Numbered from the stretch's first letter, positions 1-15,000 are shown. The stretch is DNA of 64,000 bases from Bedellia somnulentella (GCA_963576735.1 OY755190.1:6627695-6691694), one strand, 5' to 3'. Program-made: numbers and translations. The notes: a model not told the origin generated them from the sequence alone.

Positions 1-61
1 CACTTTGCTGAAGTGGAACGTCACACAGGAGTTTATGAATCTGTTGCCTCATGATGCTCAT
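1..61 (+). CDS. 5'-nucleotidase exon a (5' cut by window edge)
   Basis: Reads LLKWNVTQEFMNLLPHDAH from base 2 and ends in phase 0 at donor GTAAGC. It matches the conserved segment just before the GNHEFD motif. The next coding exon is 7.7 kb away. Confidence 0.88.
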
Positions 62-3000
62 GTAAGCAAAGCAATTCGTTGATACATTTAAAGCAATTTT
101 TAGTACATGTAATTTAAAGTTGTGCAATGGAGTGGAAAAAAGGGTAATTCGTAAACGCTGTGGTGTGAAAGATGCCGATGTGTATAAAAAATAATAATTA
201 TGATAATGGTGCATTGGATAAAAAGAGACGATGAAGCAGATAGATGAGAGTGAAACGACAAAAAAAACAATTTATTAAAGACAAAAAACAGAAAGTAGAG
301 TAAAACTAAAGTGGGAGTTAAAAGTCAAAAGAATAAAAGAGGAGGTATAAGAAAAATGATTTATAAATAACCATGAAAAAGAACTACTGATTAAAGAGAA
401 GCCTCATGCTGTTCTACTGAACTACTTTCAAAGCCAAATGTGGCTGAAGAATTTCTAGCTCTGAAGCTCTGGCTACCCCTTTTTGGGATTTGAGTTAATG
501 TATGTATGTACGTGAGATTATTTATGTATGTATGTTTGAGAAGAATAATGAATGTAAAGAAAGCAAGCGATGTTTGCAAAGATCGTTTCTTAAAGTGATC
601 ATTAAGTGACGAGTCCTAGCTTGATAGTACGTCACCAATAGTATAGGCTTAACGTGCCTGCAGTACCCTACCAAAATGAGTTAAATATCTTTAAAAAAAC
701 TAGTTTGAAAATCCCCATATCCTTAGTCGCCTTTTACGTCACCCGTGGGTGGAAAAGGGTAGTTACATTCTAAGCCGGCACTACACTGCACAGCACGGCA
801 GTTAATATACTTACTTACTTATACTCACGCCCATTATTCCCATTGGGGTGGAAGAGACTATCGATCGCCACTTAGTACGATCATGGCAAACCTCTCTTGC
901 TTCCCTTACATTAATTATTGTTCTCATACATGCTCTTTTATTCTTCTCACTTCGGACTTCCGCCTTTATAAAAACGTTTTCTTTCTGTCCTCGACTAACA
1001 ATCCCATCCACATTGGCTCTTTATATCTCTTTTTTCTCTTTCACTTCTTTATTTTCATCCATCTTCTCTATGTGCCCAAACCACCTCAACATTCTTTTTT
1101 CTATCTTGCATACTACGTCTTTCAAACCTACTCGTTCACGGATCACTCTATTTCTCACTCTATCACACAGCCTTACATTACATATACTTCTGAGGGATCT
1201 CATTTCCAATGCATTAACTCTACTTTCATTCTTCTTCAAGAATGACATGATAGTCCAGTGGGTAGAACACCCGCCCGAAAACAGAAGGGCGTGAGTTCCA
1301 ATCCTGGGTCGGGCCTACACCAATTTGTCTTTTCTAAAGTCATAAGTGTGGTTAATTTATCATGGTTGTTAACGGTGAGGGAAAACATCGTGAGGAAACC
1401 CACATGGCTGAGTTGTACTTAGTCATGTGACAGTGTATTCGTACAAAACGGCGATAGGCCTGCCCCCCATCACGTGAGTACACTGTCTAAGCAAAACGTG
1501 GGTACCTTCTCTGGGCACTAGATGGCGCTGCCATGTGAGTTCAGAAGTATTGGTACCTCTGCCAACCCCTTCGGGGATAAACGGCGTGAACGTTTATGTT
1601 ATGTTATGTTCATTCTTCTTCTGCCATGCCCAACATTCACTACCATACATCAGCGTGGGAACCAGAACAGCATAAGCACAAGCACAGCCATTCGAGCCTT
1701 TTCTGACAACGACTGGCAGACCGTTCGTGGCTCCATTCATCGCATTTTCCTTATTTCATCGCATTTTCCTTATTAACTCTCCTTTCAATATCTTCCTCAC
1801 ATTTTCCATCCCTAGTAAACAAACTCCCCAGATATACAAATTCTTTCACTTGTTCCACTTTCTTACCATTTATAACAATGTAATGTAAATATAATCTGTA
1901 TTTTTCTCTTATTTGAAATATTGTGTACCGTTTGTTTCTCAAATAAATAAATAATAGTTTCCATAGATCATGATTCATGATTCATTCACTTGTAATGTAA
2001 GAGTGCCCTTAATTACCCGCTCGTACCCTGCAGATGTCCACCAGTGCCCGTAGCGTAGGACGTATTAAAGCGATTATGTCACGTGAGTGAGAAGTATATT
2101 CATATATAATCTGCCATTTCTCACTCCTTACGTTACATACTCGCTCTCAATCGCCTCATGCAGATATAAGTACACCGTTAACATTTTATTTTTATTTTAT
2201 AGACTAGAAATTCTCTATGGCTAGCCGTTTAGTGTCGGCTAGCCGTGTAGTGTCGGCTTAAAATAACACTACCCCATTTCTACCCGTGGGTGATCGCAAG
2301 AGGCGACTAAGGGTATAGGGGTTTATTAAATGATTTTTGGGCGATGTGGTTGGAGACCCGTCACCAAAGACATTTATTATTACCATCTTTTCCCCAATCA
2401 ACTTCCAAAAGTGGCTGAGGAATTTTTCATTCCAAAGCTCTGGCTACCCCGTTAAGGGATTCATAGCCGTGAGTATATGTATGTATGTATGTAAATACTC
2501 TACAATAAATTTACATGGGAAAACAACGTTTGCCCAACGTTTGTCGGGTCAGCTCGTGTTCAATGAAAGCTTAAAATAAAATATCTTTACCAAGCTCTGT
2601 ACTGACATATTGCGTAAAGATCAGTTCTCTTGATCGTTGCTGAAATACTCGTGGATATGATCACACTAAAACATGCTAAAAACTAAGCACTTATTCTTTA
2701 TAATATTTGACTACTCGTAAAGTAAATTAAGAATAAAAGTACTATATTGTGATTGTATGATTATAGCACAGTTATATTTTATTAATGGGTAAAACCTTAT
2801 TACTTATTATTATATACTCTTTTATAACTCAAAATTAATTGATTCATTAAGTTTGTATTTTTTTTATTGTACATTAGTCTTAAAGTATTAATAATCACAA
2901 TCCTTTATTTCATCATCTAATTTTACCCAAGTTAATAAACCGAAATAAAGAAAACGGCCTTTGGAATTGCTTTTTTCGAAGCTCTGCCTGCGACTTTTAG

Positions 3001-6000
3001 ATTTATAGTTGTGAGAGAAATTTATAGCACTTCCCCATTTCCACCCGTAGATGGTCGTAGCAGTTGACTAAGTGTTCTAAAATCGATCCCTTGTTTCTGT
3101 TTTTTCAACCAACCTCGGTTGTCTCTGTTACTCTGTTCGAAGTACTATCGAACTTAGGATATTTTTCTTACTTGGCGCATTTTATATCTAATCTATTTAT
3201 ACAAATAAATATACATACATACATATACTCACTTCCATAAACCCCAAAGAAGATAGTCAGAGCTTCAGAGACAAATTAATATTAGCAATATAAATGAATA
3301 ATTCATTCATATATTTTATATTTCATTTTAGTGTGCTGTTGGTGTACGTAAGAAGCGACTAACGGTATGGTCTTTTTAAGGAAACATTGGGCGATGCGGA
3401 TGGAGACCCATCACCAACAACCTTTATTTTACGATCTTTTTCCCACACAACTTTCCAAAAGTGGCTGAGGAATTCCTGATTCCTTAGTTCTGGCTACCCC
3501 TTATAGGGATTTACAGCCGTGAGTATATGTATGTATGTATGTATAAATGGATTAATGAACATTCGTTGATGTAAAACATCAATCATCGAACATAAGTTTA
3601 CATAAATTAATTAATCAAGTTAGCACTAAACTACTATATAATGACTTGGTGTGTGGCATACTATCTCATCGGTAAATTCCAGAAGGGCAAGCACGAGAAC
3701 TATTTTATCGACATGATAACGGTTAGAATGAGATGGCAGTATACGATACTAAGTAAGTGCGTAAGAGAATGCTGCTTTATCCCACGCGATAACAAGTTTA
3801 AACACGGCTCGTGCTTACGCTTCAGAAATCCTAAAACACTTTCGCTTAAGTTTCCACCAAATAGCCCAATACCAATTTGTATCAACGGAGTTTGGAAATT
3901 CACCACTTCTTTTTAACCTTTTAATACACTCTGTATTTCCAAAAATCGTGTGTCACGTCATTCTTAACTTTAAATCAAATTGCTTAGTATATTTTTTTTT
4001 ATCATTATATAGCTTTAAATTACGGAGCTTCATACAAAACTTCCACCCTTCTTTTAAGGATGAAATTATTTATTAATTAGCCAAGCGGATGCCTACGTCA
4101 TATAACATCTACCTGCATGCCAATTTGCAGCCCGATTCGTCCAGTGGTTTGGCCTTTGCGTTAATATGTCACCTTTGAGTTTCATATATTTAGATAAAGA
4201 AGGAATATTCAGGAAATAAGACAATAGTTTGAATATTATTAGTTTAATAAATCAATAAAAGAACCAACATTTAATAACTATTTAGGGTTCAAACTTCATT
4301 TATTTTAAAATGACATCATCGAACACAGGTTTACGTAAAATAAAGATTAAACGTGCATTCATCTCGTTTTTCAGTATATTGAACAGTGAGAGTAGTACAA
4401 AGGATTTTAATTTAATTAACATACGCGGTTAGTAAATAAAAGTTATGCGTCAGTAAAAGGATGCAATGAGAAATAACACAAATAAGATTGAATAGTGTGA
4501 GTATATATATGAAGAGTTAAAATACAAGAAAATGTCTCATATATAATAGTGAAAATATTGCTATAGTTTTTTTGCTTCTAAATATTTATTTATTTATTTA
4601 TTTACAAAAACATAAACATTACAGATATAAAGATATAATATATAACATAAACGTAACATAAACGTTCACGCCGAATATCCCCGAAGGGGTTGGCACAGGT
4701 ACTAATACTTCTGAACATCACGTGACTTTGTCACCTGGTATTCGGAGTAACCACGTTTTGCATGGACAGCGTACTCACGTGATAGGGGGCAGGCCTATTG
4801 CCGTTTTGTACGAATACACTGTCACATGACTAAGTACAACTTAGTCATGTGGGTTTCCTCACTATGTTTTCCCTCACCGTTAACAACCATGATAAATTAA
4901 CCACACATATGTCTTTAGAAAAGACAAATTGTTGTAGGCCCGACCCGGGATTTGAACACTAGTCGCTTGCACGTTAACCGGTGTTCTACCCATTGAGCTA
5001 TCACGTCGGTCTATTATATATTATATAATATATATAGACCCATAATCAGAGTATCAAAGATTCAAATAATGTATTTAGTTATATGACATTTCGATACATT
5101 ACGGACGGGTGTTGCTTGCCAAAGTTTTACTCGCACTTATATCACCATTCATTAGTCTTCATATACATGCCTTAATATGTTTTGCACTTGAGAATTCTTC
5201 GATACTCACCAAATTCTCTATTTGATATAAATATGTCTACCGCGGTCATTCTTATTACTCAAACAAGCCTTCTGCCCGCGACTATCCGCATATTTGTGTT
5301 GACTATTTTACCAACATTACTACCGTACGAATCGTATATTTCACACCATACAATTAACTATGAAGTAAGTGTCTAAGGATATCTTTGTATTAAAGAAAGG
5401 ATAGTCAGCTTAGAGTTATGGATTTTGACGCTTGAGTTTTATTAAATGTCTAGTATAGATAAATAAATATGAAACACCTTGACCCTTTGATCTTTGATAA
5501 GACTTAAATGAAAATATATATACTTGTAATAAATCTGTAGAGAGGTCAATTCTGTACATGAAATATATTTCCAAAATAACTATCAGGTGGTGATTAGGGA
5601 TCGATACTGATGCCAAAAATGCAATCAGTAAAATTTTTGTCTGTCTGTCTGTCTGTCGGTTTGTATGTGCCTTATGAAAACAAAAACTACTCGACGGATT
5701 TTGACGAAACTTGGTACAATTATTCTTCATACTCCTGGGCAGGTTTTTGTATACTTTTCAGCAGAGTAGTAAAGGGGAATTTTGGGAAATTTTGGGAAAA
5801 CGGGAGAAGTTACTCCCTTTTTTAAGCTTTCGTCGCGTGTGCAGCCTTAATGGTTAAACTTACATAGAAATCATGTATGACGGAAATATTTTTCATAAAA
5901 TTATCTAAAAAAAATCCTCAACAGTTTATGTCTATCTTTTACGGTTGACTCACAATAACACGTGTGATGATAGCTTAGTGCAGCGACGCGCTGTCAGTAC

Positions 6001-9000
6001 ACAATGACGCGCACTACATAGAAACGCTGACAGTGCAAGAAGAATCACATTCCACAGCAACACGTAACGAAGCAATATACGTCACACGCGTCATCAAGAC
6101 TCGCCATACAAATCGTACATCGCGCAATCGAAGTTTCTAAAACATTTACTATATATACAAGTTCCAACTTAGTACAGTTGGACCGCGGTCCCCAGGCATA
6201 CCACCGCCTGGCGGAAGATCTTCCCTTTTCCTCCACATTGGTGACCCCGACGTGATCTGAATACGCAACCTTCTGATCTGAACTGGCACGAAGATATGGA
6301 GTCAAAATTTCCTGTTGGAGGGGGAGTAATGTAGCGACGCGCTGTCAGTACACAATGACGCGCACTACATAGAAACGCTGACAGTGCAAAAAGAATCACA
6401 TTCCACAGTAACACGTAACGAAGCAATATACGTCACACGCGTCATCAACACTCGCCATACAAATCGTACATCGCGTAATCGAAGTTTCTAAAACATTTAC
6501 TATATATACAAGTTCCAACTTAGTACAGTTGGACCGCGGTCCCCAGGCATACCACCGCCTGGCGGAAGATCTTCCCTTTTCCTCCACACTTAGCAGTTCG
6601 GAACATTCTGATTATATTTATTTACTCTTACGTTTGTAAACCTCTCACTCTAATCCATAATTTAAAAACCGGCCAAGTGCGAGTCGGATCGCGCACTAAG
6701 GGTTCCGTACTATCATATATATAGAAAATCCCGTTTGTGTGAAAATCATGGGAGCCAAATTAGGTAAGTAATTTGATTTATGACGTTTAAAAATATAACT
6801 ACGGGCTAGATCTCATTCAAACCAATTTTCGTTAGTAGTTTGTATAGTAATACACATCATATATTTTTTTCAGTATTATCATGCCCATATTTTAGAAGTT
6901 ACGGGGGGGGGGACACATTTTAGCACTTTGAAAAAGTCTCTCGCGCAAACTATTAAGTTTTGAAAAAAATGATATAAGAAACCTCAACATCATTTTCAAA
7001 TACCTTTTGATAGATACCCCACACGTATAGGTTTGATGAAAAAAAAAATTTGAGTTTCAGTTCTATGTATGGGAAACCCTAAAAATTTTGGTTTTTTTTC
7101 AGATTTTATTTTAAAATCTTAATGCGGTTTACAGAATACATCTACGCACCAATTTCCAATAATGTAGTTCTTATAGTTTCGGAATAAACTGGCTGTGACA
7201 TACGGACGGACGGACGGACGGACGGACAGACAGACAGACATGACGAATCTATAAGGGTCCCGTTTTTGCCATTTGGCTACGGAACCCTAAAAAGGTAACA
7301 TTATTACCCATTCAATAAAAAAAGAATCATAGAAATCGGTAGAGAAACACCGACATTATACATAAAATAAGCCATCGCGCCCGTGACCAAAACCAAATCT
7401 TTCCTAATTTACATATAATATTCAAGATGGCGCCAGTAGTTGCATCCTATATCACGTAATGATTTATTTTTTAGATTGTTATAAATACTTCATAGCGTTT
7501 TATTCCAAAATTTGTTATTAAACAGAAATACTGAACCGTTCATTAAAGCGCATTTAAAATCACCAAACTACACTGTTAAGGGAGTGCTATAAATTTAAAA
7601 CTTTGCGCTGAATTTCACAATGCTCTAGCAGTGACTGAAGAAAGAAACCTCAGATATTTAAAAAAACAAAGCTACCCGAGCGAAGCTGGGACAATCCACT
7701 AGTTATAAATAAATAAAAGTACGAGGTATAATAATGATCCATTAAAAACAGTAAAATATATTAATTTTCAGGCCATAGGTAATCACGAATTTGACGATGG
7801 TCCTCAGGGCCTAGCTCCATATCTCCAAAGACTAAAAGCCCCCGTGCTAGCGGCCAATTTGGACTCCAGCCAGGAACCAGTATTACAAGGTCTCTATGTT
7901 CCTCACGTGATTATCAAGCGACAGGCCAGGAGAATTGGTATTATCGGTCTTATTACCACTGATACGAAGGTGAATATTAGTCAATTTCTGAGATAATTAA
8001 TTATATGTTTATTTTGTTGTGTGATGATAAATTATGGTAGGCAAATAACTTCCAAACGCACCAAATTTGATAATTCTTTGTGATTATGTACTTTAATTGC
8101 CATGGTACAATGTTATTTCTTAAATGTTTCAATGGCAAGCTTTCAGTTTTATGCATAACATACACCGATAAAGAATAAAATAAAATAAGTGGGATAACAG
8201 AAATCAATCTAGTTTTGTAAATTTATTACAAACAAATGTACTCAGTTGGCGAATTACTAATTAAATTAAAGCTGCGTAGTACTGGCTAAGGCATTAAACC
8301 TATATCATCTCGCGGGTGTCGTAAAAGGCGCCATGAGCCTCTTTACCAATCATCTTTTATTATACAATCTTTGCCTACTTAACTTCCAAAAGTTCCTGTT
8401 TCTAATAATAATTCCAAAAACTTTGCTGTGTAGTGTCGGTTTAGAATAGCACTACTTACCCCATTTTCTTCCGGTGGGTGTACGTAAGAGGCGACTAACG
8501 GTATTGGGGCTTTTAAGGAATTTTTGGGCGTTGCGGTTGGGGACCCATCACCAACAACCTTCACCATCTTTTCCCCACGCAACTTCCAAAGGTGGCTGAG
8601 CAATGTTTCATTCCCTAGCTCTGGCTACCCCTTCAAGTGATTTATAGCCGTGAGTATGTAAGTATGTAATTCCAAAAAAACTAAGTTCATAAATTGTGAA
8701 TTACAGATACTTTCCAGCCCTGGAAAAGTAATATTTACTGATCCATTTGAAGCAGCCCGGAGAGAAGCTAAGATATTGACTGATAAAGGAGTGGATATCA
8801 TTATTTTACTATCTCATTGCGGTTTGGATGTTGATAAGTATGTATTCTTTTAGTTTTTTACTAGCAAACTTACATACTTATAAAACTCACAGCCATAAGT
8901 ACGGTAGCCAGAGCTTCAGAGCTAAAAACTCCTCAGCAACATTTGGAAATTGGTAGTAAACAAGATGGTAGAAATAAATTTAGTTGGTGATGGGTTTCTA

Positions 9001-12000
9001 ACCGCATCGCCCAAAGAGCACTTAAAAAGCCTCATACCCTTAGTCGCCTCTTACGACACTCGTGGGTAGAAAGGGATGGTGACATTCTAAGCCGGCAATA
9101 CACGGCACTAACTTACATTGAAATGCGCTGGGAAAAAAGGCGTCCGAGGTAAGAAAAATAAAAGAGTATTTATCAAAAAAAAAGATGAATGTAATTGAAA
9201 AGAGAGGTTTGCCATGACCGTTCAACGAGGAGATCGATTTTCCCTACCGTCCTCCAAAGACGTGAAACAAGGAGCGTGAGAGTACTTTTGTATGTATGTT
9301 ACATTAATAGTGCTGTGTAGTGTCAGCTTAGAATAGCACTACCCCATTTCTTCCCATGGGTGTTCGTAATGGGGCTGTATTGGGGCTTCTTTAGGGATTT
9401 TCGGGCGATGCGGTTGGAGACCCATCACCAACACGTTTATTTTTTACTGTTTCTATTTTTACCACCTTTGTTTTACTATCTTTTCCCCCCTCGCACCCCC
9501 CGCACCCTCCAAAAGTGACTGGGGAATTTCTTATTCTGAAGCTCTAACAACGGAGAGAGAGACAGACATATATGACGAAACTAGAAGAGTTTAGTTTTCG
9601 CCATTCGGCTACAAACCCTACAACATAACATAACATAAACGTTCACGCCGAATATCCCCGAAGGGGTTGGCAGAGGTACTAATACTTCTGAACATCACGT
9701 GATATGTCACCTGGTGTTCAGAGTACCCACGTTTTGCAAGGACAGTGTACTCACGTGATAGGGGGCAGGCCTATCGCCGTTTTGTACGAATACACTGTCA
9801 CAAGACTAAGTACAACTCAGCCATGTGGGTTTCCTCAGGATGTTTTCCCTCACCGTTAACTACCATGATAAATTAACCACACATATGTCTTTAGAAAAGA
9901 CAAATTGGTGTAGGCCCGACCCAGGATTTGAACACTAGTCGTTTGCACGATAAGCCTACAAAATTCGGAATAATAGTTATAGTTCTATTTATAGGACCGA
10001 CCTTCTTAAACGAGGGTATTCGCTTCTAGTTCATAAGGCCACTAGTTCAGTTCTAAGGTCACCTTATCACTTAGTTGTGTTTTATCATACTTATACATTA
10101 CTTTAAATTAAATACAAGCGTTAAAATGAACACCTCTTTCGTTCTTCAACTTGACTCAAACGTTCATGCCGTATATCTCAGAAGAGGTTGACAGAGGTAC
10201 TAATACTTCTGAACATCACGTGACATTGTCACCTGGTGTTCAGAGTACCCACGTTTTGCTTGGACAGTGTACTCATCGTTCAATGTGTTTCCTCACCGTT
10301 TTTCGTCGGTTAAAAATAGCATTGAGCCATTGCTCGCCGTAGATTTTTATTTTTGGGCCTTTTTTAATTATAATTAGCCGATGTGGCCAGAGATTCAAAT
10401 CCCCCTATGCTTTTTTTCCCATTAAACTTCCAAAAGTGGGCTGTTTAACTTTTTTGGGACAAATAGCCGTGTGTATACGATAGTAAGTGTATTAACAGGA
10501 GCGGTAGTTCCGGCCGTTGTCTACTAGAGGATGTCTGTTGGTTAATGATATTGATAACACATACATACTCATACTCACGGCTATAAATTTCAAAAAGAGC
10601 TTCAGTTTTAAAATTAGTAGCTGTGTAGTGTCGGCTTGAATAGCACTACCCCATTTCTTCCGGTGGTATTGGAGCTTTTAAGGGATTTTTGGCGATGAGG
10701 TTGGAAACCCAACCTTTATTATTTTACCATTTTTTCCCCATTTAACTTTCCAAAAGTGGCTGAGGAATTTTAATTCCTTAGCTCTGGCTACCCCATCTAG
10801 GGATTTATAGCCGTGAGTATATGTATTAAAAATTACTTAGGCACTTCAGAAGTTTGATTGTATACATAAATATACTCACGCCATTAGTTCCCATTAGGCA
10901 GGCAAAGACTATCGATCGCCACTTTGTAGGAGCCTGACAAATCTCTCTAGCTTTGTTTGCAGCCATTAATCTTCTCATACAGGCTCCTTTATAATTTTAG
11001 TTTTTTTATTTTGGTTAGAGAGAATCATTTCATTAGTCACAAATTTGATTAACCTCCTGTAACTTTGAATAATCCTAGTCCTATTTGTTCGTTACCATTT
11101 TCAGCTTATATTCGGAATTTCATTTTTCAGTTTTTGCTAAAAGTACTTTATAAATGTGTTTTTTTAAAATTTTGTTACACTACACTTATTAATGTTTCTA
11201 TACTACTACTTGCTTGACCATTTTTGAACTTTAACATTGATTTATCTGATCCGCTATAAACATTGACCCAATCTTTTGTCATAATAAACTTGTATGTGAC
11301 CCGAAGAAGTAGTTAATATTTTTTGTGCCTTGGCTGTAGAAAATTGTTTATTTTTATTAATTAAGTTCATACTATACTCACGCTATTAATTCCCATTGGA
11401 GTGCGCTGAGACAGATTGTCGATCGACAATTTGTACTACATACATACATACGTACATATACTCACGGCTATAAATTCCTCAAAGGGGTAGCCAGAGCTAA
11501 GGAATTAGAAATTCTTCAGCCACATTTGGAAAGTTGAGTGGGGAAAAGATGGTAAAATAAAGGTTGTTGGTGATGGGTCTCCAACCGCATCGCCCAAAAA
11601 TCCCTTAAAAGCCCCAACACCGTTAGTCACCTCTTACGTACACCCGCCGGAAGTAATAGGGTAGTGCTATTCTAAGTCGACACTACACAGTAACTAATTT
11701 GTACTACTACTTAGCTAACTTAACGCTTTTCATTTACATTCGGTAGTTTTTAGTACATAATATTTTATTATTTTAAGCCGTTAAGTGCCGGCTTAGAATG
11801 ACACTATCCCTTTCTACTCACGGGTGTCGTAAGAGGTGACTAAGGGTATAGGGTTATTTTTAAGTGATTTTTGGACGATGAAATTGCAGACCCATTACCA
11901 ACGATACCTTATTTCTACCATATTGTCCCTTATCAACCTCCAAATGTGGCTGAGGAGTTTCTAGCTCTGAAGTTCTGGTTTTTGGGATTTATGGCCGTCT

Positions 12001-15000
12001 GTATGTATTTTATTATTTTTTTATTAGGTGATTTAACAGCTGTTTATATCACATTTATGTTAATACATTTGTTTATTTATGAGCTAATAACTTATTCACA
12101 AGAGTTGTAAGATTGCAAAAGTGACAATAAACGAGCATTATTTGATTAGTTTACAGTGTGAAGTGTCCATGACATCACTTATTACAAAGGGTACTGACTG
12201 AAAATCAGTGTTGTGGGTTATAATATAACTCACAACAAAATGCTGAGTCAGGTGCTCTTTTGTTGCTGACGTAAGCCATGATATGAAAAGAAAACCAATT
12301 TTTGTTTTATTTGTTTGTTTTATTTTATTAATTTTACTTTTTAAAATCAATTTTGTACTTTTTTTGTAATTTCTGTATATGTTTTTTGTATTTTTGTTAG
12401 TCAGCAACAAATAAAAATCTCTTTTCTTTTTTTTTTATATTCATGATAATTTTACATAAATGTGCTATATATGAATACATCCTGGAAAAAATACAGTCGT
12501 AATTTAACTTTACGATAAAAAAACTTTCTTACTTAAATATCTTTTTGTTGTTTAAATATACTATAATGAAAGACGGAAGAAACCAATTCAATGTAAAGTG
12601 TAGGAAACTCACTCATAACCACAGGATGGAGTCATTGTACCAATGATCATAGCATGTTTGCGTTCAGTTATAAACGAAGTTGTCATTATGATTTCCAAGA
12701 AAAGCGTACATGCGTTAGCTATAGAAACAAATATAAGAAAAAAATACATACATATATTTTATTTATTTATTTAAACACTTTATTGCAAACAAACAAGTAT
12801 TTTACAAACAGCATTTTACATCATTGCAGTTAACAATCTATGTACCTATGTCCACAAAAGCGGACTTATCGCCTTATTGCGATTTCTTCCAATAAACCCT
12901 ATAATATACTCACGACCATATATCCCAAAAAGTAGAAGCCAGAACTTCAGGTCTAGAAACTCCTCAGCCACATTACAAAGTTGATAGGGACAAGATGGTA
13001 GAAAAAAAGTATCTTTGGTGATGGATCGCCAACCGCATCGCCCACAAACCACTTAAAAAAAGCCCCATACCATTAGTCGCCTCTTACGACACCCGTGGGA
13101 AAAAGGGGCAGTGACATTCTAAGCCGGCACTGCACGGTAACAATTTTAAAATAAACATACATACACACATATACTCACGGCTGTAAATCAGTAGCAGGGG
13201 TAGCCAGAGCTAGGGAATCAGAAATTCCTCAGCCACTTTAAGAAATGTGAGTGGGGAAAAGATGGTAAAAATAAAGGTTGTTGGTGATGGGTCGCCAACC
13301 GCATCGCCCTTAAAAGCCCCAATACCGTTAGTCGCCTCTTACGTACACCCGTCGGTAGAAACGGGGTAGTGATATTCTAAGCCGACACTACACGGCATAT
13401 AAAACAAAGCAGTAAGTCACAATAATATATACTTTTTACAGAAAGCTAGCCATTGAGCTCGGAGAAAATATAGACGTCATAGTTGGCGGTCACACACATT
13501 CCCTGCTGTGGAATGGACCATCACCGAGTGGTGAAGATGTCGCTGGACCGTACCCGGTTATTATTCAACCGACGAAAAATAAGAAACATAATGTAAGTTA
13601 CATACATACATATACTCCCGGCAATAAATCCCTAAAAGGGGTAGGCAGAGCTTCGGAATAAGAAATTACTTAGCCATTTTTAGAAGTTGAGTGGGGAAAA
13701 GATTGTAAAAGTAAGGTTGTTGGTGATGGGTCTCGAACCGCATCACCTAAAAATCACTAAAGAGCCCATAAACATTAATTCGCCTCTTACGATCACCCAT
13801 AGGTAAAAAGGGGTAGTGACATTCTAAGCCGGCGCTACACGGCGATTCATATTGTACTACAAAATGATTTGTATGTGGACACGAATAAATGTATTTTTCT
13901 TTCCTAAGATCTATCTTTCTACGAGTATCTCGATGAATAGAAGACTACTTCCAACCAAAAAATTGGTCGTAGAAAGCTGAAATTTGGTATTAAGGCCTGT
14001 CAAATAAACTCATACACTTAATTTGTGGTCATCCCTGCTTGCTTAATAGTAAGCAGAATCACTGAATTATAGAAAGAAAGAAAAATCTTTATTCTCCTCT
14101 TCAGGACACAAACAATATAAAAAAAATAATAAAAATAGACTTAAACAACTTATACAACAACAAAAAAGAACCTATATACTAGAATAAAACTAAATAATAA
14201 TAATTAGTAAACACAAAACTTACAATTTACACAATGTGCCCTCGTTTGTAAATTATCCGTAAATTATCCATTATCCGTAAATTAAGATTTTTTCGTGTTT
14301 CGGAGAGTTCGTAGAGCCGTGCGTGCCGGCTACTATCACTGTAGTTTTCGTTAACGTCTTCTAACCGACACTAGGCCACTGCTGTGGTGGACTATGGCCA
14401 TATCAATCTATTCAGGGTAGACTCGGTGGGGACTTATATATGTTGATGATGATATAGTTTATCGTTCTGTCCTAAACATTGCAGGTGTTAATAGTGCAGG
14501 CGTCGGCTTTCACCAAATACATGGGCAACTTGTCAGTGTATTTCGACTACAAAGGTGACTATGTGAAATGGGATGGTGGACCGATATTCCTTAGTAGGAG
14601 TATACCCGAAGGTATGTAATTATGTTTATAATCCTTATTTATTAAACGAGAGGAGTTGGATTTTGTGAACCAGCCTGTGTCGCGATGCTAAGAGCTAGAA
14701 AATGGGTGTTAAGCCGCACTATCATAACATAGTGCTGCGCCTTTCCCAAAGGGTTGGTTAAGTAAGAATATAATTAAAAGGACTGTATTTTATAGGTGGC
14801 GACATCTGGTGTAAAAGTATGTACATTAAAACCATCAGAGGCATATTGATATTGATATGTTAAGTTAGATTTACTATTGCTCAACAGATGTCGCTAGTAA
14901 ATTACGTAATAAAGAATAGTCTCGATCAATGTAAAACAACCGTTAGGAACATTAGAACTTTCTGTTTCTTCCAGAAACATTTGAATTAATAAAGTACCGT

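Larger units (their letters stand above)
5600..7702 (+). mobile_element. Helitron-like repeat, interrupted twice
   Basis: Starts near a (CTGT)n run and AACTACTCGACGGATTTTGA, a phrase I know from dispersed lepidopteran repeats. It ends with hairpin CCCGAGCGAAGCTGGG, 8 bp, then CTAG before T at about 7702, the 3' layout of Helitrons (hairpin, CTRR, T). Two insertions lie inside: the TRIM at 5979-6588 and the repeat at 6662-7292. The 5' end is not defined. Confidence 0.45.

Noticed and set aside
848..1294. 148-residue plus-strand frame
   Set aside because: It is antisense to the LINE-R remnant and runs on into SINE-A; composition reflects a T-rich strand only.
3641..3916. 91-residue frame that looks protein-like
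   Set aside because: It spans an inverted-repeat MITE that recurs at 31669; no homology or splice context.
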